Assembly: GCA_025936205.1 (NCBI GenBank)
Contig: JAICTU010000511.1
Coordinates: 1-6,210 of the forward strand
Source: Polyangiaceae bacterium
GTDB lineage: Bacteria > Myxococcota > Polyangia > Polyangiales > Polyangiaceae
Length of the DNA stretch: 6,210 bases
Reading direction: 5' to 3'
This document shows positions 1 to 5,972 of this stretch, one piece after another. Numbering within the stretch: the stretch's first letter is position 1; the number at the start of each line of letters is the position of its first letter. Under the pieces are notes generated by a model. It had not been told where the DNA came from. It searched no databases and saw only the letters and a list, made by a program, of their open reading frames with translations. Made by a program: the position numbers and the translations under genes.

Positions 1-799
1 CGGCGTGCTCGCACCACTCAACGGGCAGAGCTGGCTCGCAGCCGGCGTAGCTCACGCAGCCCGGCGCGCCGATCGCGCTCGTCTCGCGGCCGCAGCCGTT
101 GGCTGTCAGAAAATGATCGCGCCCCGCGCGGCCGCGCGAGACGTTCACCACCGCGTCGTGGTCGCCATGGATCAGCAGCATCGCGCTGCGCTCCGCGCAT
201 ACGGGCGACACCAGCGCACCCGCCACCGCGGCGACGCCGCGCAGCTGAGACCCGCGCTCGCAGGCGAGCAGCTCGGAGAACGCGGCCCCCGAGCTGTGCC
301 CGAGCGCGAACACCTGCTCGGTGTCGATGCAGTAGTTGCTGGTCAAGTGCGTGTACAGCGCGTCGAAGATCCGTAGGTTGTCGCTCGGCTGATCGAAGCC
401 GGGGCCCAGGCTCTTCACGTACGCGACCGCGTAACGGCCGAGCTCATCGGCGAGATGGCTCGCGTCCGAGTCGTGCATCGTCTGGTGGCTGCGCGTGCGT
501 CCGTGAAACGCGAACACCAGCGGCACCGGGCTCTTGCCGTCGTAGCCCGCGGGCAGTGTGAGCAGATAGGGCGTTTGCAGCTCGCCCGCTTTCACCAGCT
601 GCGCGCCCGCTGCTGCTGGAGCACGGCCACAGCCGCTGCTCGGCGAGGGCGGCTCCGCACGGCCCGCCACCGGTGCGGAGCTCGGCGCCGGCCCCGCTGT
701 CTTCGGCTCCAATGGCGCGGGCGGCGCGGAGCCCGCGCACCCCGAGAGGAGCACAGCCGCCGAGAGAGGGAGAGCGCAGCTACGGAAGGTCGAACGCAT
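1..799 (-). CDS. LpqC/PHB-depolymerase-like esterase lipoprotein, partial (C-terminus off the left edge)
   Basis: Secreted alpha/beta-hydrolase esterase of the polyhydroxybutyrate depolymerase / LpqC / feruloyl-esterase-like group, probably hydrolysing ester bonds outside the cytoplasm; the substrate cannot be read from the sequence. I translated the minus strand from ATG at 799 and got 266 open codons running off base 1. The start is preceded by AAGGA with a 5-base spacer. Residues 1-21 form a lipoprotein signal peptide ending in the lipobox L18-S19-G20-C21; residue +2 is Ala, so outer-membrane sorting is likely. A Pro/Ala/Ser linker covers about 22-60. The hydrolase fold then shows the oxyanion motif HG (99-100), the nucleophile elbow G167-H-S169-S-G171 and HGDHD with the likely acid D215. 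Several cysteines (157, 180, 201, 237, 248, 254, 263) fit the disulfide-rich LpqC-like group. The sequence stops at EWCEHA, just before the region where this family carries its catalytic His. It is divergent from the DUF2079 gene. Class is firm; substrate is unknown. Confidence 0.88.
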   Translation of the reverse strand, partial: MRSTFRSCALPLSAAVLLSGCAGSAPPAPLEPKTAGPAPSSAPVAGRAEPPSPSSGCGRAPAAAGAQLVKAGELQTPYLLTLPAGYDGKSPVPLVFAFHGRTRSHQTMHDSDASHLADELGRYAVAYVKSLGPGFDQPSDNLRIFDALYTHLTSNYCIDTEQVFALGHSSGAAFSELLACERGSQLRGVAAVAGALVSPVCAERSAMLLIHGDHDAVVNVSRGRAGRDHFLTANGCGRETSAIGAPGCVSYAGCEPALPVEWCEHA

Positions 800-930
800 G
801 GTCGTCCTTGTACACGATGGAAACGCAGCGGGTCAGGGGTGGCCGGGCCTCCGCCACACGTTGCCGACGGCACCTCGGGACCCTGACGCCTACACGCGTC
901 CCGGCGCCGCTCGCGCGAACAGTGCCCCGA

Positions 931-950
931 GGTTCCGTATGGTTCTGTAT
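931..950. repeat. 10-bp tandem direct repeat in the divergent spacer
   Basis: Two adjacent copies of GGTTCYGTAT (GGTTCCGTAT, then GGTTCTGTAT) differ at one base, and each is followed by G. The period of 10 bp is close to one helical turn, as expected for a regulator binding twice on one DNA face. It lies about 130 bases upstream of both flanking start codons. A regulatory role is inference only; the repeat could be chance. Confidence 0.4.
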
Positions 951-1014
951 GCCTGAGGCCCGGCCATCAATCAGCTCCGGCGGCTGGCCCGTACAACAGC
1001 CACGGTGTATACCG

Positions 1015-1031
1015 CCCCGGCTCAGCCGGGG
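1015..1031. promoter_or_regulatory. Perfect 8+1+8 inverted repeat upstream of the DUF2079 gene
   Basis: CCCCGGCT and AGCCGGGG form a perfect inverted repeat around a single central base, 39 bases before the ATG at 1071. As RNA it would fold as a 6-bp stem with a CTCAG loop. As DNA it could be a dimer operator near the promoter or leader of the downstream gene. GC-rich palindromes arise readily in such DNA, so function is uncertain. Confidence 0.35.
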
Positions 1032-1070
1032 GTGATACCTGAAACAAGCGGCCTGTAACACACGCTCGAG

Positions 1071-3158
1071 ATGACGACGCCCGATCTGTCTCCGTCCGGC
1101 GCCGCCGATCCGTGGCCGAGCGCTGCCGACCCTGCGCCTGCCGACGTGGGCCCGACCAAAACGAAGGCGCGCGCCGCTCGCAAGCAGCGGGAGCCTTACC
1201 CGTTCGGTTCGGCTGCGCAGGCGCTATCGGTGTTCGCGCTGCTCGGCGCCTCCCTGGGGCTGTTCGCGGGCACGTTCACGCGCATGGGCACGCCGCGCTT
1301 CGCGAGCTTCCTCGAGCGCAACGACGCCGCGGAAGACCTGCGCTGGTGGTTGTTCGCGTTCCTGGTCGGCGGGGCGGCGCTGGCGCTGCTGCCCTGCTTC
1401 GTGATCCTGGTCTGGAAGGGCCGGCGCGTGCTGCCGGCGCTGCAGCGTGCGGCGGAGATCAGCTGGCCATTATGCCTGATCGGCCTGCTGCGCAGCCTGT
1501 TCACAGCGCTGCCCTGGCACGACCAGCCACTCACGTTTCTGGTGGGGCTGTCGATCGTGGTGGTGGTGCTGGAGCGCGCGCTGCGTCGCTCGCAGCGCGC
1601 ATGGCCCGAGCGCATCCTGCCGGCGCGGCTGGGGGACTGGTGCCGGGCCAAGCTCGTGCCGGGCGAGTCCATCAGGAGCTGGCTACCGCTGTGCACCGTG
1701 CTGCTCGGCAGCGCCGCCTACGCCTGGTACTTCAGCCACTACACGATCCTGAATCACCACCGGCTCGGCACGATGGGCTTCGATCTCGGGATCAACATCA
1801 ACTGGGCCTACAACGCGCTGCACGGCGACTTCACGCGCAACACGGTGGCCCTGGGCGCGGGCGTCAGCAACTACTTCGGCGTGCACTTTGTGTGGGCGAT
1901 GCTCACCTGGTTGCCGTTTTTCAAGCTCTTCCCCGGCGGCGAGGTGTTCCTGGTCTGGCAGGCGATCATGGCCGGCTTCGCGGGGACCACGCTCTACCTG
2001 TTCGCGACCACGCAGGTGCCGCGCTGGTCGGCGGTGGTGGTGGCGTATGCCTACCTGCTGTACGCGCCGCTGCACGGGCCCAACTTCTACGACTTCCACG
2101 AGCTGATGCCGCCGTTGTTCTTCCACTTCTTGCTGTACTGGGCCATCGCCCGTCACAAGAACTGGCTGGTCTGGCTGCTGATCCCGATCATCTGGTCGTA
2201 TCGCGAGGACCTGACGATCGGGCTGGTGGTGCTCGGCTTCTTCCTGCTCGTCACCGGCGTACGGCCGAAGCTGGGCATCGGCATCGCGCTCGCCTCCGGC
2301 ATCTACTTCGTATTGGTGAAGCTGGTGATCATGCCGCGGCTGTGGAGCGGCTGGTTCGACACGATCTACTCGGGGCTGCAAGCGGGCCAGCGCGGCTACG
2401 GCACGGTGCTCGTCACCATGCTGAGCAACCCCGCGTACTTCCTGACCACGCTGCTGGAGCAGCAGAAGCTGATCTACTTCCTGCACTTCTTCACGCCGCT
2501 GGTGTTCCTGCCGGCGAGGCGCTGGTCGCTGCTCATGCTGGCGCTGCCCGGTTTCGCCTTCAGCCTGATCACCACGGGCTACTGGCCCACGCTCTCGATC
2601 TCCTTTCAGTACACCTGCCACGCCATCCCGTACGTGTTCTGCGCCGCGGTGCTCATGCTCGGGGTGATCAGCCGCGGCGAGGAGGGCGCCCTGCGCCGCC
2701 GAGCGGTGCTGGGCGCGATGGCGCTCGGCTCGCTGAGCGCCAGTTACGTGTTCGGGGCCGTGCTGCAGCACGACACCTTCGTGGGCGGCTTCTCCAAGAT
2801 CGAGTTCACGATGACCGAGGAGGAGAAGTTTCGTTACGCACGCCTGCAGCGCTTCGTGGCGATGATCCCGGAGTCGGCGAGCGTGGCCGCGAGCGAAAAC
2901 GAAGTGCCGCACATCGCCGCGCGCGCGTTTGCTTACACGCTCAAAGACGGCGAGCGAGACGCCGACTACATCCTCGCGCACTCGTCGCACATCCGCACCG
3001 GGCAGGGCCGCCAGGCCATGAGCGCGATGGTGAGCCGCCAGCCGTATCAGCTGATCGCGGAGGGGGACGACCTGTTTCTCTTCCGGCGTGGCCCGACCGA
3101 CAAAGCGACCAAGGCCGCGTATAGCCGCCTGGGTGTGACCTACACGCCGAAGCCCTGA
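1071..3158 (+). CDS. DUF2079 family polytopic membrane protein
   Basis: Inner-membrane protein of the DUF2079 family, whose layout resembles GT-C glycosyltransferases; the biochemical activity is not established. The 695-residue product has a hydrophilic Pro/Ala-rich N-terminus (1-45) and roughly 13-15 membrane segments, for example near 48-67, 92-114, 153-168, 204-222, 292-312, 319-334, 379-396, 401-421, 486-503, 516-534 and 545-563. The DUF2079 core starts near 230: F237-D238-L-G followed by a short helix and LHGDF (250-254), then FGVHF (269-273), then YDFHELMPP (340-348) and YRED (377-380). The soluble C-terminus (580-695) carries VAASENEVPHIAAR and DADYILAH, matching the family pattern of a segment after the last helix. 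D238 is a plausible functional acid by analogy with GT-C enzymes. About 200 residues with some four membrane segments precede the core. An in-frame TAA at 1056-1058 limits the start to ATG 1071; only a weak CGAG lies directly upstream. Confidence 0.88.
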   Translation: MTTPDLSPSGAADPWPSAADPAPADVGPTKTKARAARKQREPYPFGSAAQALSVFALLGASLGLFAGTFTRMGTPRFASFLERNDAAEDLRWWLFAFLVGGAALALLPCFVILVWKGRRVLPALQRAAEISWPLCLIGLLRSLFTALPWHDQPLTFLVGLSIVVVVLERALRRSQRAWPERILPARLGDWCRAKLVPGESIRSWLPLCTVLLGSAAYAWYFSHYTILNHHRLGTMGFDLGININWAYNALHGDFTRNTVALGAGVSNYFGVHFVWAMLTWLPFFKLFPGGEVFLVWQAIMAGFAGTTLYLFATTQVPRWSAVVVAYAYLLYAPLHGPNFYDFHELMPPLFFHFLLYWAIARHKNWLVWLLIPIIWSYREDLTIGLVVLGFFLLVTGVRPKLGIGIALASGIYFVLVKLVIMPRLWSGWFDTIYSGLQAGQRGYGTVLVTMLSNPAYFLTTLLEQQKLIYFLHFFTPLVFLPARRWSLLMLALPGFAFSLITTGYWPTLSISFQYTCHAIPYVFCAAVLMLGVISRGEEGALRRRAVLGAMALGSLSASYVFGAVLQHDTFVGGFSKIEFTMTEEEKFRYARLQRFVAMIPESASVAASENEVPHIAARAFAYTLKDGERDADYILAHSSHIRTGQGRQAMSAMVSRQPYQLIAEGDDLFLFRRGPTDKATKAAYSRLGVTYTPKP

Positions 3159-3258
3159 CGGGATGATGCAAACCCCGGTGAGGGCCTGGATGAGGTCTCA
3201 GAGCTCCCCGCGAATTGCAGGCGTAGAGCCGACGCCGGGCATACCCGGGGCGGGTGCA

Positions 3259-3298
3259 TCGAGTCGAAGTTGAGGTTTCCATGGAAACCTCGACTCGA
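3259..3298. repeat. Bulged 17-bp inverted repeat with a 20-bp perfect palindromic core
   Basis: The core 3272-3291 is perfectly symmetric: GAGGTTTCCA then TGGAAACCTC. The symmetry extends outward: the left arm is TCGAGTCGA (3259-3267) plus GGTTTCCA (3274-3281), and the right arm is TGGAAACC (3282-3289) plus TCGACTCGA (3290-3298). All 17 positions pair, and only the six bases AGTTGA (3268-3273) on the left are unpaired. There is no loop and no T-run, which argues against a simple intrinsic terminator. Candidate roles are an operator, a cruciform, a REP-like dispersed repeat or a small mobile-element remnant; the sequence alone does not decide. Confidence 0.75.
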
Positions 3299-3331
3299 CG
3301 TGGCGAAAGCCCCCCGCCCGCGGGGCCGCCC

Positions 3332-3352
3332 CTGCATACGGCTGCATAACGG
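3332..3352. repeat. Imperfect tandem repeat, CTGCATA(A)CGG twice
   Basis: CTGCATACGG is followed directly by CTGCATAACGG, the second copy having one additional A. It sits 34 bases right of the large inverted repeat. It might be part of the same element or a pair of regulator half-sites; chance cannot be excluded. Confidence 0.35.
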
Positions 3353-3610
3353 GAGGGATCGACACCTGCCGACCGTGGATACACGCGCGGGAGTTTGCGG
3401 CAACTCGCCACAACCGTTATCGCGCGGCGACCTGAACCGGAGCTGCTCCGTCTGCCGGTGCAGTGTGACTGTCACCAGCGGTATCGTTCCGGGTAGCTCG
3501 ACGGGACGGCCGGGGCGGGACGCTGCGTGTTGCACGGCACTTGTTGCTGCCGGACCTTAACGCTGTCAAATATCAGTCTCAGCGCAAACCGGGCATTTTC
3601 CGGACCGCTC

Positions 3611-3614
3611 GAGG
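3611..3614 (+). promoter_or_regulatory. Shine-Dalgarno GAGG that decides the cytochrome gene start
   Basis: GAGG lies four bases before ATG 3619. The same frame is open from a TTG at 3541, but starting there would put 26 extra polar residues (with K and R) in front of a typical lipoprotein signal peptide. The ribosome site and the signal peptide together favour ATG 3619. Confidence 0.6.
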
Positions 3615-3618
3615 TGCC

Positions 3619-5697
3619 ATGATCAAAACCGCTCGGAACCGCAACACGTCACGGACCTTCGCTGGCGGGGCTTGCCGGGTGTGGAGCTGCGGCGCGTTGC
3701 TCAGCCTGGGGATCGCTTGTACGGACCACGCCGACATTTCGCCGCTGAGCGGCGAACCCCAGACAGAAGATCCGGGCGACACCAGCGATCCGGGCAGCAC
3801 CGAGAACCCCGGCAACACGGATCCTGCTCCGAACCAGCCGAAGTCGACGGAGCCCAACAACGCCGATCCCGATCCCGTCACCAGCGATCCCAACCCCGAT
3901 CCCTCGGGGGCCTGGGGCACCACGCCTGCGCTGCGCGCCAACGTCACGCTGTCCGACAGCGCGCTCGCGAGTCAGGCGCTCGGCGTGCTCACCAACACCT
4001 GTAGCGGTTGTCACACCCTGGGGCGCCCGACGCTCACGCACTGGTCTCTCTACACGCAACAGTTCGCGACCGATTGCCTCGGCAACACCAACCTCCCCGA
4101 TCAGGCTGCGGTGGATGCGATGCTCGCCTGCTTCCAGCAGCGCGCCGGCAGCGGCGCGGAGAAGCCGGAGCAGTTTGGTGTGTATGCGGCCGCTGCCCGC
4201 CTGCCCTGGTTCTCGTTCCTGTTCCAGCACTCGGCAGGCGGTGCGAACGCGGCGAGCGAGTTCCAGTCCCACGTGGGCATGCCCCTCGCCGGGACGCCCT
4301 TGACGCAGGCGGAGTTCGATCTGGTCGCGGAGTGGTTCACGCGGCATCTGCCGGGCTTGTACGATCTGGTGCCCGCAGACACTTCGGGCGAGACCTGCTC
4401 GGAGGGTCTGGATACGGCCCTGAACACTTACCTCGATCAGATCGCGGTCACGGGCTGGCGCGCCAAGAACGCGCAGGTGCCGCTCTTGATGTATGGCTGC
4501 GCGGAGGGGCAGTCGGGGTCGGCGTGCTTGAGCACGCTGCCGCGCGCCGCGGATGAAGCTTACGGCGAAGGCTGGGAGAGCGCTCCCGGCGCACAGATCC
4601 GCATCCTCTATGACAACAGCGCCACCCGGAGCAATTACTGGTCGCGGTGCTCGCCCGACGGTCGCTTCATCGGCTCGGGATTGGAGACCCCGCACGACGA
4701 GGACTACGGGCAGATCATCGACTTGCAGACCCCGGCAGTCATCTACGGCGACTTCGCGTACGACGCCACGTTCTTCCCGGATAATTCGGGCTTCCTGATG
4801 CAGCGCCAGGTGAATGACGACGGACCCCTCGGCGCGCCTACCGACGGCTCCGTCGCCAACGGGGCGCAGGCCCTGGTCTGCGAACAGTCTGCGCTCACCA
4901 GCGGCACGCCCACGGAGGTCACCGACACGACCCCCGGCTGCACTCACGTGGATGACGCGTTCGGCCTCTACCAGCAGACGTCCAAGTCGCTCGACGGCAG
5001 CGACTACTGGGTGGTGCACGGCTCGTATCAGGGTGACAGCGGCGGGTTCATCGACGTGCACGAGGAGCCGTACGCGGCTTTCGACGCGAACAGCACGACC
5101 ACGCTCACTCCGCTCGTGAATCAGGGCAGCGGTAACTTCGAGGCAGGTACCGCCGTCCCTGTCGCCACGCCGTTCATGGGTGACCCCATGCTCTCGCCGT
5201 CGGGTGGTCTGATGGTGATGCGCGTGAAGGGCCCTGCAATCACCGCCACCATCGAAAACCAGCAGGTGGACACGGCAAGCCAGAGCGGCTACGCGATCTA
5301 CGCCGTCGACAAATCCACCTCCGGCGGCTCCAGCGCCGCCCTGCACGACCTCGGCCGCATCTGCTTGCAGGGCGGCAAGGCGACGTTCTCGTACGACGAG
5401 CGCTGGCTCGTGCTGCACCACTACGTGCTCGACAACGACCAGGACGCGCAGGAGCTCGGCTTCGCCAACGCGCAAGATCCGGGTTTTGCCCGCTACAAGG
5501 CGGACGGTTCGTCCAACCTGGTGCTGGTCGACCTGCGCACGGGGACGAGCACGCGCATCACGACCATGCAGGCGGGCCAGTACGCACTGTTTCCGTACTT
5601 CCGCTCCGACGGTTGGATCTACTTCGTGGTCCGCACGATCGATGGCGACGAGTACTACGCCGCCAGCGATGCGGCTCTGGTGGCCGAAGCCCACTAA
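3619..5697 (+). CDS. Cytochrome c plus beta-propeller-like outer-membrane lipoprotein
   Basis: Predicted lipid-anchored, extracytoplasmic c-type haem protein of 692 residues. Residues 1-34 are a lipoprotein signal peptide: basic n-region, hydrophobic GALLSLGIA, lipidated C34; residue +2 is Thr, so outer-membrane sorting is likely. A disordered linker rich in D, P, N and T (about 40-97) has repeats of the type DPGxT/xPGxT. The cytochrome c domain (about 105-250) has C128-S-G-C131-H132 for covalent haem, and HVGMPLAG with M221 as the likely distal ligand, followed by the usual final helix (LTQAEFDLVAEWF, 228-240). From about 325 onward, repeats of the TolB/PD40 type appear: SPDGRF (345-350), FPDNSGF (386-392), SPSGGLMV (526-533), SYDERWLV (591-598) and FRSDGWIYFV (661-670), suggesting a beta-propeller. 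Cysteines at 153/171, 294/303 and 421/441 could form disulfides. A role in electron transfer or redox sensing at the cell surface is inference; no named family is recognised. The gene is alone in its orientation between two spacers. Confidence 0.87.
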   Translation: MIKTARNRNTSRTFAGGACRVWSCGALLSLGIACTDHADISPLSGEPQTEDPGDTSDPGSTENPGNTDPAPNQPKSTEPNNADPDPVTSDPNPDPSGAWGTTPALRANVTLSDSALASQALGVLTNTCSGCHTLGRPTLTHWSLYTQQFATDCLGNTNLPDQAAVDAMLACFQQRAGSGAEKPEQFGVYAAAARLPWFSFLFQHSAGGANAASEFQSHVGMPLAGTPLTQAEFDLVAEWFTRHLPGLYDLVPADTSGETCSEGLDTALNTYLDQIAVTGWRAKNAQVPLLMYGCAEGQSGSACLSTLPRAADEAYGEGWESAPGAQIRILYDNSATRSNYWSRCSPDGRFIGSGLETPHDEDYGQIIDLQTPAVIYGDFAYDATFFPDNSGFLMQRQVNDDGPLGAPTDGSVANGAQALVCEQSALTSGTPTEVTDTTPGCTHVDDAFGLYQQTSKSLDGSDYWVVHGSYQGDSGGFIDVHEEPYAAFDANSTTTLTPLVNQGSGNFEAGTAVPVATPFMGDPMLSPSGGLMVMRVKGPAITATIENQQVDTASQSGYAIYAVDKSTSGGSSAALHDLGRICLQGGKATFSYDERWLVLHHYVLDNDQDAQELGFANAQDPGFARYKADGSSNLVLVDLRTGTSTRITTMQAGQYALFPYFRSDGWIYFVVRTIDGDEYYAASDAALVAEAH

Positions 5698-5972
5698 CCC
5701 GGGCCATCGATCGGTGACGGATCGGGGCCGGGTCCCCGAGGAGTCTCCGTCGGCATCGACGGCGACGGTGGCTGCGGCGGCGGCTCTGTGCCCCCGCCCG
5801 TACCCGGACAGTTCGGTACGCCCGGGCCGCACGAGATCGGCAGCGGTTCGGGCGGTTCATCCGGTAGCCCGGCATCCGCCCTCGCTCGCTCGGATCGGGA
5901 TACGCCGGCGTCCCGCGGACCCGAAAGGTCGGCCGAATCCGACGAAGAGACTGCCTCTGCGCAGCCCAGCGC
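5698..5972. other. Weakly coding spacer before the winged-helix gene
   Basis: No reading frame here has convincing codon bias. On the plus strand, a frame open from GTG 5788 to TGA 5974-5976 encodes a disordered Gly/Ser/Pro stretch ending SAESDEETASAQPSA. On the minus strand lies the Pro-rich open frame listed separately. Both have about 70% G/C at third positions, against about 87% in the clear coding region after 6000. A GC hairpin sits near the left end. Confidence 0.45.
5722..5739 (+). terminator. GC-rich hairpin shortly after the cytochrome gene
   Basis: TCGGGG (5722-5727) pairs with CCCCGA (5734-5739) across the loop CCGGGT, beginning 24 bases after the TAA. There is no T-run, so if it terminates transcription it does so as a U-less hairpin or only as a pause or 3' stabiliser. 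Such stems are common by chance in this GC-rich DNA. Confidence 0.3.

Larger units (their letters stand above)
800..1070. other. Divergent intergenic region with candidate operator repeats
   Basis: This 271-base spacer separates the minus-strand esterase from the plus-strand DUF2079 gene and must hold both promoters if each gene is transcribed from here. I see no convincing -35/-10 pair on either strand. Two structures stand out: a 10-bp tandem repeat at 931-950 and an inverted repeat at 1015-1031, each listed separately. The inverted repeat is flanked by the similar words GGTGTATACC (1004-1013) and GGTGATACC (1031-1039). Frames that are open across this stretch have compositions unlike real proteins. 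Confidence 0.6.
3159..3618. other. 460-base spacer without a convincing gene
   Basis: The stretch between the DUF2079 gene and the cytochrome lipoprotein gene holds open frames on both strands, but their translations are Arg/Pro/Ser/Cys-rich with no recognisable domain, so I call no gene. It contains a small hairpin at 3235-3248 (CCGGG, loop CATA, CCCGG), the large bulged inverted repeat at 3259-3298, a GC-rich stem at 3312-3325, a near-tandem repeat of CTGCATA at 3332-3352 and a short 5+1+5 inverted repeat (GTGAC/GTCAC) at 3465-3475. The clustering of symmetric elements suggests regulatory or repeat DNA rather than decayed coding sequence. I see no tRNA-like cloverleaf. Confidence 0.6.

Noticed and set aside
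1683..2990. A 435-residue minus-strand open frame inside the DUF2079 gene
   Set aside because: Composition dominated by R, H, E, Q and V with no motif; the opposite strand encodes clear membrane segments and DUF2079 motifs.
1112..3124. A 670-residue plus-strand open frame overlapping the DUF2079 gene
   Set aside because: Out-of-frame shadow rich in A, R, G and H with no membrane pattern or family motif.
3140..3560. Open frames on both strands across the long spacer, including FPWKP encoded on both strands
   Set aside because: The shared pentapeptide is a direct result of the palindrome; the rest is Arg/Pro/Ser/Cys-rich with no coding character.
3541..3576. Possible sigma-70 promoter (TTGTTG or TTGCTG with AAATAT)
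   Set aside because: The AT-rich patch GTCAAATATCAG is notable, but the -10 match is poor and the spacer from TTGTTG would be 21 bases.
3541..3618. TTG start extending the cytochrome lipoprotein by 26 residues
   Set aside because: ATG 3619 has GAGG at proper spacing and begins a standard lipoprotein signal peptide; the extension would bury that signal behind polar residues.
3649..5832. A 727-residue open frame on the minus strand
   Set aside because: It lies antisense to the well-supported cytochrome lipoprotein, is rich in Arg, Val, Ala and His without domains, and is a usual by-product of high-GC coding DNA.
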